Source: an uncultured Collinsella sp. (GTDB lineage: Bacteria > Actinomycetota > Coriobacteriia > Coriobacteriales > Coriobacteriaceae). Taken from it: 58,515 nucleotides of DNA. Positions 40,827 to 48,453 of the stretch are shown piece by piece. Location: the NCBI GenBank assembly GCA_900755685.1, contig CAAEHI010000056.1, positions 1 through 58,515 on the forward strand, in the 5' to 3' direction. The translations under genes and the position numbers were made by a program. The notes below the pieces were generated by a model. That model was not told the DNA's origin. It searched no databases and saw nothing but the letters and a program-made list of their open reading frames with translations. The first letter of the stretch is position 1; the number at the start of each line of letters is the position of its first letter.

Positions 40827-41612
40827 ATGGCACGAATCCTGATCGTAGAGGACGAGGAGAAAATCGCCCGCTTTGTGACGCTCGAGCTGGAGCACGAGGG
40901 CTACCAGGTTGAGCACGCCGCCGACGGCCGCACCGCCGTGGACCTGGCGCTGGAACGCGACTACGACTTGATTCTGCTCGATGTGCTGTTGCCGCAGCTC
41001 AACGGCATGGAGGTCCTGCGGCGTGTCCGCAAGCACAAGGATGTGCCGGTGATCATGGTCACCGCGCGCGATGCCGTGATGGACAAGGTTGCCGGGCTCG
41101 ATGCCGGTGCCGACGATTACCTGACCAAGCCGTTTGCGATTGAGGAGCTGTTCGCACGGATCCGCGTGGCGTTGAAGCGCACGGAGGCCGTGCGGGCGGC
41201 TTCGGGCGTTGGTGGTTCCGGCGGCGGGGCGGGTATGGCGGGCAGCGCAGCCGGGAACGCCGCTGCGATGCCCCCGACCAGCGGCGCGGCCCAGGCCGCT
41301 GCCACGCCCTCCCCCGCCACGCTCACCGTTGACTCGGTCGCACTCGATCCCGACCGCCGCGAGGTTATGGTCGGCGGCTCACCCATCGTGCTGACCGCCC
41401 GCGAGTTCGACGTCCTCGCCCTGCTTATGGCGCATGCCGGCACCGTGCTCACGCGTGAGCGCATCGCGCATGAAGCGCTCGGTTACGAATACGTGGGCGA
41501 CACCAACAACGTCGACGTGCACATCGCGCACCTGCGTGCCAAGATCGAGGACGCTGGCGGTGCCCGCATCATCCAAACCGTGCGCGGGGTGGGCTATGTC
41601 TGTCGCGCGTAA
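40827..41612 (+). CDS. OmpR-family response regulator
   Basis: 261 residues. Receiver: ILIVEDEEKIARFV, phospho-Asp in LILLDVLLPQLNG, Lys in YLTKPFAIEEL. Output winged helix: LTAREFDVLALLMAHAGTVLTRERI, ending RIIQTVRGVGYVCRA. A ~45-residue Gly/Ala/Pro linker joins the domains, much longer than usual. The ATG at 40827 (MARILIVED) with GGGGG upstream is preferred. The kinase gene overlaps the stop by 17 nt. Confidence 0.94.
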   Translation: MARILIVEDEEKIARFVTLELEHEGYQVEHAADGRTAVDLALERDYDLILLDVLLPQLNGMEVLRRVRKHKDVPVIMVTARDAVMDKVAGLDAGADDYLTKPFAIEELFARIRVALKRTEAVRAASGVGGSGGGAGMAGSAAGNAAAMPPTSGAAQAAATPSPATLTVDSVALDPDRREVMVGGSPIVLTAREFDVLALLMAHAGTVLTRERIAHEALGYEYVGDTNNVDVHIAHLRAKIEDAGGARIIQTVRGVGYVCRA

Positions 41613-42891
41613 CGCCGAAACCAAGCGCGTCACCTCCATCGCCCGCGCCATCAACTGGAGCTATATGTGGCGCCGCCTGATGAGCTACGTCTGGCTCGAT
41701 CTGTTGCTGGTGGTGATTGCGGCGGCGATCCTCGTCTATGGATACAACCAGACGCTGCCCGACGGCACGTTTACCGCAGGATGGATCCCCGGCGCCACCG
41801 TTCACGCCATGTCACTGACACCTGCGCGCGGCTGGGACCTGGCAACGCTCACCTATACCGTCGAGCTTGCGCGCACTACTAAGAGTTTTCCTCTCGCACA
41901 GAATCTCTTCGCGCTATGGCCTCTCTACCTTGTCGTTATGGGTTGGCAGGTCATCAGCGTGCTCAACATGCTCGGCGGCGCCCGACGCGTACGCCGCACC
42001 ATGGCACCGCTCAACGACCTGGCCTTACGCGTGGACGAGCTCGGCCGCATGCAGCTCGCCGGCGGCAAGATGGAAACGCTGGAGCAGGCCATCGAGCGCG
42101 CAAGCGTCGACTCGCCGAGCGTCACCACCGGCGACGCCGACCTGGCGAGCATCGAGGTTGCACTCAACCGCCTGCTGCGCCAGATGCAAGAGGCCAAGCT
42201 GCAGCAGATGCGCTTTGTCAACGATGCAAGTCACGAGCTGCGCACGCCCATCGCGGTGATTCAGGGCTACGTAAACATACTCGACCGCTGGGGCAAAGAC
42301 GACCCGGACGTGCTGACGGAGTCCATCGCATCCCTCAAGGCCGAAAGCGAGCACATGCAGGAGCTCGTGGAACAGCTGCTGTTTTTGGCACGCGGCGATG
42401 CCGGGCGCACGGTCCTGCGGCGTGCGCATACCAACCTGGCCGCACTGGTCGGCGAGGTGTGCGAGGAATCGCAGATGATCGATACCGAGCACACGTATCG
42501 GCTAGCCTTTGACGCTGCGCTTGCCAGCGACCCGCGCTGCGACGCGCCCGTCGACGTGGCGCTCGTGAAGCAGGCTCTGCGCGTGATCGTGCAAAACGCC
42601 GCCAAGTATTCGGACGCGGGCACGACCGTCACATTTGGCATAGCGCCGGATGCGGGCGCGGACAAGATCGACATAAGTGTTGAGGACGAGGGCATCGGCA
42701 TGAACCAGGAATCCGCAGCTCACGCGTTTGAACGGTTCTACCGCGCCGACAACGCACGCGATGCCGGCACGCAGGGCTCGGGTCTGGGGCTTGCCATTGC
42801 CAAGTGGATCGTCGATAGCCATGGCGGTGTCATTGGCGTGACCTCAGTCGAGGGCGTCGGCAGCCGCTTTACGATTCGCCTGCCGCGCTAG
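41596..42891 (+). CDS. Sensor histidine kinase
   Basis: 431 residues. Two membrane helices (~35-57 and ~110-132) enclose a ~55-residue outside domain; a HAMP-like region follows. H-box FVNDASHELRTPIAVIQGYV, N box LRVIVQNAAKYSD, G1 EDEGIGM, F FERFYRADNARD, G2 GSGLGLAIAKWIVDSHGG. Phosphorylates the overlapping regulator. ATG 41596 is coupled to the regulator stop. Signal unknown; the small membrane protein upstream may be a partner. Confidence 0.94.
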   Translation: MSVARNAETKRVTSIARAINWSYMWRRLMSYVWLDLLLVVIAAAILVYGYNQTLPDGTFTAGWIPGATVHAMSLTPARGWDLATLTYTVELARTTKSFPLAQNLFALWPLYLVVMGWQVISVLNMLGGARRVRRTMAPLNDLALRVDELGRMQLAGGKMETLEQAIERASVDSPSVTTGDADLASIEVALNRLLRQMQEAKLQQMRFVNDASHELRTPIAVIQGYVNILDRWGKDDPDVLTESIASLKAESEHMQELVEQLLFLARGDAGRTVLRRAHTNLAALVGEVCEESQMIDTEHTYRLAFDAALASDPRCDAPVDVALVKQALRVIVQNAAKYSDAGTTVTFGIAPDAGADKIDISVEDEGIGMNQESAAHAFERFYRADNARDAGTQGSGLGLAIAKWIVDSHGGVIGVTSVEGVGSRFTIRLPR

Positions 42892-42910
42892 GAAGCCCCT
42901 CGGCATAAAT

Positions 42911-42946
42911 AAAGGGATGGGGCCACGCGGCCCTATCCCTTTTTGC
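42911..42946. terminator. Bidirectional terminator
   Basis: AAAGGGATGGGGCC/GGCCCTATCCCTTTTT between convergent genes. Confidence 0.92.
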
Positions 42947-42966
42947 CAGCTATGGCAGCTTGTGCG

Positions 42967-43341
42967 CTACTCGCGGCACAGATGCACGGCGAAACCGGCG
43001 AACTCGCGCTTAAAGTACACGAGCTTAGTGCCACCGTCGGGCAGCAGCGCGCGCGACTCCTCGTTGACCTCGAGTCCGCGCTCGGCAAACCACTTCTCGG
43101 CCGCATCGATGTCGTTGACGGCAAAGCCAATGTGGCCCTTGGTGCCACGACCGTTCTGTTTCATGATCTCGACCAGCGAATCGTTAAAGTACGAAACCGG
43201 GGTCTCGATGACGGGCAGGCCCATCATCGTCGAGAACAGCTCCGCGATCTCCAGGGCGTCTGCCGGGTCGGTGGCGTTAATGCCCACATGGGCAACGCGC
43301 ATGCCAAAGAGCTCGACCGGATTGGCGTTCTGCTCATTCAT
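42967..43341 (-). CDS. VOC-family (glyoxalase-like) protein
   Basis: 124 residues. One VOC domain with ELFGMRVAHVGINATDPADALEIAELFSTMM (N-terminal beta-alpha unit) and GTKGHIGFAVNDIDAAEKWFAERG (second unit); metal-type His in VAHVGIN and GHIGFAV. The start ATG 43341 is 12 nt after the PTS IIB stop, so the two are one operon. In some gut Actinobacteria and Firmicutes such domains attach to sugar-acid aldolases, but the activity cannot be assigned. Confidence 0.85.
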   Translation of the reverse strand: MNEQNANPVELFGMRVAHVGINATDPADALEIAELFSTMMGLPVIETPVSYFNDSLVEIMKQNGRGTKGHIGFAVNDIDAAEKWFAERGLEVNEESRALLPDGGTKLVYFKREFAGFAVHLCRE

Positions 43342-43352
43342 ACAGGTAGCGC

Positions 43353-43640
43353 CTACTGAGCCATAACGTCGAGAACGGCCTTCTCGGCAGCGACGCGGTT
43401 CATGCCGGTCATGAAGGGCACGCCGCTCACGTACGGGCAGGTGAGGCCCTCGGGGGCAACGGTGGTGGCGATCAGCAGGTCGGCGCCCTCGTCGCAAGCG
43501 TCCTTGGCCTCGGAGATGGCGCACTGCACGATCTCGTACTTGTCGGCGTAACCGTTGGCGTCGAGCATGGTGGCGACCTTCTGGGCAACGAGCGTGGAAG
43601 TAGCAGCGCCAGCACCGCAAGCCAAAACGATCTTCTTCAT
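43353..43640 (-). CDS. Orphan PTS IIB component, galactitol-type
   Basis: 95 residues. IVLACGAGAATSTLVAQKV carries the phospho-Cys loop of the GatB/IIB family, followed by GADLLIATTVAPEGLTCPYVSGVPFMTGM. No IIA or IIC genes are adjacent; only a VOC protein follows. Either it serves a permease elsewhere or has a regulatory role. Ribosome site AGGGAG 8-9 nt before the ATG. Confidence 0.9.
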   Translation of the reverse strand: MKKIVLACGAGAATSTLVAQKVATMLDANGYADKYEIVQCAISEAKDACDEGADLLIATTVAPEGLTCPYVSGVPFMTGMNRVAAEKAVLDVMAQ

Positions 43641-43803
43641 AGGTAATATCTCCCTTCGAGGTTTACTTTAGGTAAGTGTACCGCAGCGAGCGATGACGCT
43701 CGGCCTCGATGCGCTTTTGTGCCAGTTTGCTTGCACGCTGCGTATAATACATCTAGCACGTATTGTCATACCGCTTGTTTTACGAGCGACTGAGGAGCTC
43801 AAT

Positions 43804-44427
43804 ATGCCCGATTCCCGCACACTCTGGACCGCCGTCGTCATTATTTGTATCGCCGTGTCGGTATTCTTTAGCATCAAAAAACGCACCACGTTTAAACGCC
43901 TGCAGCAGCTTATGGCCGCTAAACAGTGGGACGAGTTCGATCGCCTGCTCGATGCCAAACTCACCAGCATGCTGTACCCGCGCTACAACCGCGACTACCT
44001 GCGCCTGAACTCCTATCTGCTGCGCGAGGACCACAAGCGCGCCGACGAGATGTTCGATTTGCTGCTGGGGCTCAACCTGCCCAAAATGCAGCGCGTCGAC
44101 CTGGTAATCAAAGCTTTTAACTACTATGTTGGTCAGGAGAACCGCAAAAAGTCCAAGGAGTTGCTGCACGAGATCAAAGGCTTTGAGGGCGGCCAGGCCG
44201 AGGCAGTCGCGCACGAATGCCAACTGATGTACGACACGATGATCTTGAAGCGCCACAACGACATTCCCGAGCTGGAGCGCATGCTCGAGGAGGCCGGCGA
44301 CGATAAGGTTAAGGGTTGCCGCCTGGAGTACCTGTTGGCCCTACAGTACAAGAACAAGGGCGACGAGGCCAAGTTTGCCGAGTACTTGGAAAAGTCGGGT
44401 CGGCACTCGATGGCTGTCAACGCGTAA
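43804..44427 (+). CDS. Hypothetical membrane-anchored helical-repeat protein
   Basis: 207 residues. N-terminal membrane helix (TLWTAVVIICIAVSVFFSI, residues 5-23), then a soluble all-helical part of TPR-like pairs (KQWDEFDRLLDAKLTS, LRLNSYLLREDHKRADEMFDLLL, LEYLLALQYKNKGDEAKFAEYLEKSG). GAGGAG precedes the ATG. Function unknown, perhaps a scaffold. Confidence 0.75.
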   Translation: MPDSRTLWTAVVIICIAVSVFFSIKKRTTFKRLQQLMAAKQWDEFDRLLDAKLTSMLYPRYNRDYLRLNSYLLREDHKRADEMFDLLLGLNLPKMQRVDLVIKAFNYYVGQENRKKSKELLHEIKGFEGGQAEAVAHECQLMYDTMILKRHNDIPELERMLEEAGDDKVKGCRLEYLLALQYKNKGDEAKFAEYLEKSGRHSMAVNA

Positions 44428-44458
44428 CGGGCGGCTTGTGCTAGACTTCTAGTCTCAC

Positions 44459-44543
44459 GGGGGCGTGGCGGAATTGGCATACGCAGGAGACTTAAAATCT
44501 CTCGCCGCAAGGATTGTGGGTTCGAGTCCCACCGCCCCTACCA
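44459..44543 (+). tRNA. tRNA-Leu (anticodon TAA)
   Basis: GGGGGCG acceptor pairs with CGCCCCT and the gene-encoded CCA ends at 44543. The anticodon loop CTTAAAA gives TAA; GGTTCGAGTCC T-arm and an extended variable arm are typical of class II tRNA-Leu. 85 nt. Confidence 0.95.
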
Positions 44544-44800
44544 TGTATTACTTACGAGCCCGTGTCCTCCAGGGATGCGGGCCCGTTTCTTTTGGACGCC
44601 GGTGGGACTCGAACCCGCGAGGGGGCGAGCGTCAAGCGGACGCGCAGCGTCCGCAGCGAGCCGGCGAGGGCGCCGGCAGGCGTCCGAAGCCGATGCATAT
44701 TTGCGCAGCAAATACGCAGACGTCCCACCGCCCCTACCATTTGGCTTTTACGAGCCCGTGTCCCCAAGGGATGCGGGCTCGTTTCTTTTACACGCCGGCG
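44526..44800. repeat. tRNA 3'-end and terminator direct duplication with structured spacer
   Basis: About 78 bp at 44526-44603 (last 18 nt of tRNA-Leu, CCA, terminator, ACGCCGG) is repeated at 44722-44800. The 118-nt spacer holds GGTGGGACTCGAACCCGCG, an inverted copy of the tRNA T-arm, and three hairpins (GCGGACGC/GCGTCCGC, GCCGGCG/CGCCGGC, ATTTGC/GCAAAT). No credible gene. Confidence 0.85.
44554..44593 (+). terminator. tRNA terminator, first copy
   Basis: ACGAGCCCG/CGGGCCCGT stem followed by TTCTTTT. A second copy is at 44750-44789. Confidence 0.85.
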
Positions 44801-44807
44801 GGGCTCT

Positions 44808-44876
44808 AAGTTGCGGTGGAATAGTTCCTGTTTTGGCAGTTTACCAGCCCATTTAGGAACTATTCCACCGCGACTT
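44808..44876. repeat. Palindromic repeat family B
   Basis: 22-bp arms AAGTTGCGGTGGAATAGTTC... with one mismatch. Confidence 0.88.
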
Positions 44877-44887
44877 AGGTTGGTGTT

Positions 44888-44973
44888 CCCACATTTTCCG
44901 ATGGAAAAACGTGGTTGTCTCCCACATTTTCCGATGGAAAAACGTGGTTGTCTCCCACATTTTCCGATGGAAA
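44888..44973. repeat. 33-bp tandem repeats upstream of the AAA ATPase gene
   Basis: Units start at 44888, 44921 and 44954; the first two are identical and the third is cut after 20 nt. Each unit has a CCACATTTTCC ... GGAAAAACGTGG hairpin. TATACT (44988-44993), a likely -10, follows at once. Confidence 0.93.
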
Positions 44974-45016
44974 CTCCCAAATGGCCTTATACTAGCCGAG
45001 AGGGTTGGGAGGCAAT

Positions 45017-46318
45017 ATGCAGCGACAGCTTATGAGTGAACTTATCGCTTGGAAATCAAGGGCGAATCGCAAACCTCTCTTGCTTAAGGGAGCCCGCCAG
45101 ACAGGAAAGACTTGGCTTCTTAACGAATTCGCAAGCCAGCAGTATCGAAACGTCATTCGTTTTGACTTTATGCTCGAGCCGAGCACACGCTCGCTGTTCG
45201 ATGGGAACCTCGACCCCAAGCGCATCATCTCCCAGATAGAACTCCTACGTGGCCAAACCGTAACGCCGGAAGACACGCTCATCATCTTCGACGAGATCCA
45301 AGAGGCGCCACGCGGGATCACCTCGCTCAAGTACTTCAACGAGCTTGCACCCGAATGCCACATCGTAGCAGCCGGTTCCTATATGGGCCTCGCGCTCCGA
45401 CGCGAAAACGAGTCATTTCCCGTCGGCAAAATCGACCAGCTCACCATGCGTCCCATGGGGTTTGCTGAGTTCGTTCGTGCCGTCGACGGCAACCCGCTCG
45501 CCGACGCCATCCTTGCCGCAGACATGAACCTTCTAGCAAACGTTACCGAAAAGCTCGAGCACTTGCTCAAGGAATACCTTGTTGTCGGCGGTATGCCCGA
45601 AGTTGTCTCCACTTTCGCCGAGACACGCGACTTCATCGAAGCCCGAAGGCTTCAACAGCAAATCATCGAGGCTTACGAATCCGATTTTGGCAAACATGCA
45701 CCCGCCCGCATCGTCGAGCGCATGAGGTTGGTTTGGAAATCCCTTCCCGGCCAGCTTGCAAAGGAGAACAAGAAGTTTGTCTATGGCGCCCTTCGTCCCG
45801 GAGCGCGCGCACGCGATTTCGAGGAAAGCCTCCAGTGGCTCACGGACTACGGAATCGTTCATAAGGTGCCACGTGTTTCCGCTCTAAAGGCGCCGCTCTC
45901 GAGCTACGAAGACCTCTCGGGCTTCAAACTGTTCTGCATCGACACCGGCATCCTCGGAGCGCTCTCCGGTCTCTCTCCGGCCATCGTTCTTAACGGATCC
46001 GCTGTTTTTACCGAGTTCAAAGGTTCGCTGACCGAACAATACGTCGCGCAGGAGCTTTTGCTCCAGGACAAAACTCCCGCGTATTGGTCCTCTACCTCTG
46101 GCAATGCCGAAACCGACTTTGCCATCGACCATGCGGGAACCGTGCTTCCGCTTGAGGTCAAGGCGGCAGAGAACCTTAAAGCGAAGAGTCTGAAAATAGC
46201 CTGCGAAAAATTCAAGCTCGAGCGTTGCGTGAGGAGCTCCCTGGCGACATATAGAGACGAGGGCATGCTCGTCAATATTCCGCTTTGGGAGATTGGGCAG
46301 ATCGACAAGCTGGCATAG
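45017..46318 (+). CDS. AAA ATPase with C-terminal DUF4143 domain
   Basis: 433 residues. Walker A LLKGARQTGKTWLLNEF (~25-40), Walker B DTLIIFDEIQEAPRG, and the AAA fold with VAAGSYMGLALR. The C-terminal DUF4143 region carries ETDFAIDHAGTVLPLEVKAAENLKAKSLK, a PD-(D/E)xK nuclease-like pattern (ETDF...LEVKA). GGGAGG precedes ATG 45017. The family is very common in gut bacteria and archaea, often variable between strains; its function is not known. GC is lower than in neighbours, suggesting transfer. Confidence 0.9.
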   Translation: MQRQLMSELIAWKSRANRKPLLLKGARQTGKTWLLNEFASQQYRNVIRFDFMLEPSTRSLFDGNLDPKRIISQIELLRGQTVTPEDTLIIFDEIQEAPRGITSLKYFNELAPECHIVAAGSYMGLALRRENESFPVGKIDQLTMRPMGFAEFVRAVDGNPLADAILAADMNLLANVTEKLEHLLKEYLVVGGMPEVVSTFAETRDFIEARRLQQQIIEAYESDFGKHAPARIVERMRLVWKSLPGQLAKENKKFVYGALRPGARARDFEESLQWLTDYGIVHKVPRVSALKAPLSSYEDLSGFKLFCIDTGILGALSGLSPAIVLNGSAVFTEFKGSLTEQYVAQELLLQDKTPAYWSSTSGNAETDFAIDHAGTVLPLEVKAAENLKAKSLKIACEKFKLERCVRSSLATYRDEGMLVNIPLWEIGQIDKLA

Positions 46319-46325
46319 GCGCTGT

Positions 46326-46388
46326 GGGGACGCCCCGCAAGGACTGTCCCCAGGTGCCGGCAGAAAAGGAACGTCCCCAGGTGCCGGC
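46326..46388. repeat. Palindromic repeat family C
   Basis: GACTGTCCCCAGGTGCCGG ... AACGTCCCCAGGTGCCGG; two similar half-units around AGAAAAGG, eight nt after the ATPase stop. Confidence 0.75.
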
Positions 46389-46393
46389 TTCTG

Positions 46394-46460
46394 AGTTGCG
46401 GTGGAATAGGGACTGTTTGGTGCCCGAAAGGGCGATTTTAGTCCGTATTTCACCGCAACT
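46394..46460. repeat. Palindromic repeat family B
   Basis: AGTTGCGGTGGAATAGGGAC against GTCCGTATTTCACCGCAACT with an inner GCCCGAAAGGGC hairpin. Confidence 0.85.
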
Positions 46461-46473
46461 TATGAGGGGATGG

Positions 46474-47475
46474 TTAAAGGGTGCTGAGAGTGGGAGTCCA
46501 GGCGATGGTGGGGGTCGCACCGTCGAGAACCTCGTTGATGGTGGCGGCCATACCGGCGAGGAGGCTGTTCTCACTTACGGTGAGCGTCTTGTAGCCGCCG
46601 GCTCGCATGAGCTCGCGAATCACCACGGCGCCAGCCAGAATCACACCCGCGCGCTTGGGCTGCACGCCCGGCAGCGCAGCGATACCCTCCACACCCAGCG
46701 TAGACATACGATCGATGGCGGCCGAGATCTGCTCCAGCGAAAGCTCGCGCAGGTGCACAAAGTTCGAGTCGTACGGCTCCAGTTCGTGGACCAGCGCCAC
46801 GAGCGTGGTGACGGTACCGCCCACCGCAACGAGGCGCTCGGCACGCTCAAAGTCGCTGGACAGGCCCTCAAAATAGGAGGAGAACTGCTCGCCCGCCCAC
46901 GCGGCGGCAACCGCAAGCTCGCCGTCCGCAGGCGGCAACGCGGAGAAGAAGCGCTCCGTCACACGACGACAGCCAATGTCCAGCGAACGCGTGCCCTCCA
47001 GCGCAAAGACCCCGCGCTCCGGAGCGTATACGCCCGTCGCAAGCTCCGTCGACCCGCCGCCCGAATCCGCTACGATGATGCGCTCGCCGGCAAAGTCATG
47101 CGCCACGCCAAAAAACGTCAGGCGCGCCTCGACCTCACCCGGAATCACCTGCGGTTCGAGCCCCAGCTCGCGCAAGCCGTCCAGCAGCAGGGCAGCATTG
47201 GACGCATCGCGCGCGGCACTCGTGCACGTGGTGCAGATGCACACAGCCCCAAAGGCACGCGCCTCGTCCACAAACATGCGGCATGCGGCAAGCACGCGCT
47301 CGACCGCCGCCTCGCAAAAGCGGCCCGTCGCATCGACGCCCTCGCCCAGATCGGTAATATCGGTATGCTTGGACGATTCCACAATCGCTCCGCCCTCGAC
47401 TTGGGCCAACACCAGTCGCGACGACACCGTTCCCAGGTCGATCGCGGCTACCTTATAGCGTTTGCAATTTGTCAT
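46474..47475 (-). CDS. Ppx/GppA-type phosphatase
   Basis: 333 residues of the actin-fold Ppx/GppA family: VAAIDLGTVSSRLVLAQ (phosphate-1), TSAARDASNAALLLDGL, VADSGGGSTELA (phosphate-2), AVGGTVTTLVAL (adenosine loop). Hydrolyses exopolyphosphate or pppGpp; short forms like this lack the C-terminal HD domain. Last gene of an eno-ftsB-ppx order resembling Mycobacterium mazG-eno-ftsB-ppx2. Confidence 0.92.
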   Translation of the reverse strand: MTNCKRYKVAAIDLGTVSSRLVLAQVEGGAIVESSKHTDITDLGEGVDATGRFCEAAVERVLAACRMFVDEARAFGAVCICTTCTSAARDASNAALLLDGLRELGLEPQVIPGEVEARLTFFGVAHDFAGERIIVADSGGGSTELATGVYAPERGVFALEGTRSLDIGCRRVTERFFSALPPADGELAVAAAWAGEQFSSYFEGLSSDFERAERLVAVGGTVTTLVALVHELEPYDSNFVHLRELSLEQISAAIDRMSTLGVEGIAALPGVQPKRAGVILAGAVVIRELMRAGGYKTLTVSENSLLAGMAATINEVLDGATPTIAWTPTLSTL

Positions 47476-47495
47476 TGCGGGCTCCCCTCCGGGCG

Positions 47496-48257
47496 CTATT
47501 TGCCATTGGACACGACCGTCTGGCCCTCGACGCCGTTAAACCCAAACAGCATGTCGAGCGCTTGGATGTACCACGGCGCGTCCTTACCGACTTCTTCGAT
47601 TTCCTTGGCCACTTCGCTGGCCTTCTTGGCGTTTGAGGATTTTTTGCTCGACGAGGCATCCGAATCGTCGTCCAGGCCCTGCACTTCAATCCTCTTCTCA
47701 CCGGGCATCACCAGGCCCAGGTCCTCGGATGCCGCGTCCTTGATACCCTCCTCCGAGAGCAGCTTGTCGACGCTTTTTTGCAGGTCGTCGTTATATTGCT
47801 CGCAAATCTCGACCTGCTTGGCCAAGATATCGCTCGAGCGCTTAGCCACATACAGGTCGCGTACGGGAAAATACAGGCTCACGAGCGCCAGCGCCACCAC
47901 GATACCGATAAACAGCGGGCGCAGAGAGCCATGTGTAAAGTCATAGATTGCCTTGACCACCGCATTGTCGTTGGCGTAGCGCATAAAGTCCGGGCCCGAA
48001 AGACGGTTCGAGGGCCTGCTCGACCTATCGTGCGTTTGAGCCGACGAGCGCTGAGCATGCGACGAACGTGCTGGGCGCACTGGTCCATCTGTCGAAGTAT
48101 TCACTTGAGCATTGGGGCGCGAGGTACTTGTCGGGCGCTGCATGGAGCGGTCGGCGCCGGCGTAGGCGGACCCACCGAGCTGCACCGTGCGCGCACGGCG
48201 AGGCGACGGCTCACGCGAACCGGCGGAATAGTACCTGTTGTCGTAAATCTGATCCAT
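47496..48257 (-). CDS. Septum formation initiator (FtsB/DivIC family)
   Basis: 253 residues. A long Ser/Arg-rich cytoplasmic N-terminus (~115 residues), one membrane helix (RPLFIGIVVALALVSLYFPV), then a coiled coil (SDILAKQVEICEQYNDDLQKS contains the heptads) and a charged tail. FtsB binds FtsL and FtsQ in the divisome. ATG 48257 (MDQIYDNRYY) after AAGG; the longer ORF upstream reads into the eno terminator. Position after eno and before ppx is the usual actinobacterial place. Confidence 0.87.
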   Translation of the reverse strand: MDQIYDNRYYSAGSREPSPRRARTVQLGGSAYAGADRSMQRPTSTSRPNAQVNTSTDGPVRPARSSHAQRSSAQTHDRSSRPSNRLSGPDFMRYANDNAVVKAIYDFTHGSLRPLFIGIVVALALVSLYFPVRDLYVAKRSSDILAKQVEICEQYNDDLQKSVDKLLSEEGIKDAASEDLGLVMPGEKRIEVQGLDDDSDASSSKKSSNAKKASEVAKEIEEVGKDAPWYIQALDMLFGFNGVEGQTVVSNGK

Positions 48258-48347
48258 GTGCGCCTTGTGCGGTTGAGGTTTGTTTGCGCTAAGTCCTTTA
48301 GTTATAGCACGAGCGCGCACACCGCCTTCGACAGCCTTTGCTCGACA

Positions 48348-48382
48348 TAAAAAAGGCGCTGAGCCATATGGCCCAGCGCCCA
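48348..48382 (-). terminator. Terminator of eno
   Basis: GGCGCTGAGCC/GGCCCAGCGCC stem then TTTTTT on the minus strand. Confidence 0.92.
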
Positions 48383-48453
48383 CAGCGCTTTGCGGCGTCC
48401 AGCCAAGGCGGGGGCGGAACCGAGTCAGCCTCCCCCTCGCCAAATTCGCCTGT

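Noticed and set aside
42967..43620. 217-aa reading of the VOC gene
   Set aside because: The first 93 codons overlap the PTS IIB gene in another frame; the real start is at 43341.
44888..44973. CRISPR array
   Set aside because: The units are contiguous tandem copies with no spacers between them.
44514..45035. 173-aa ORF after tRNA-Leu
   Set aside because: Begins inside the tRNA and translates tRNA remnants, terminators and the tandem repeats; repeated HFPMEKRGCLP is just the 33-bp unit.
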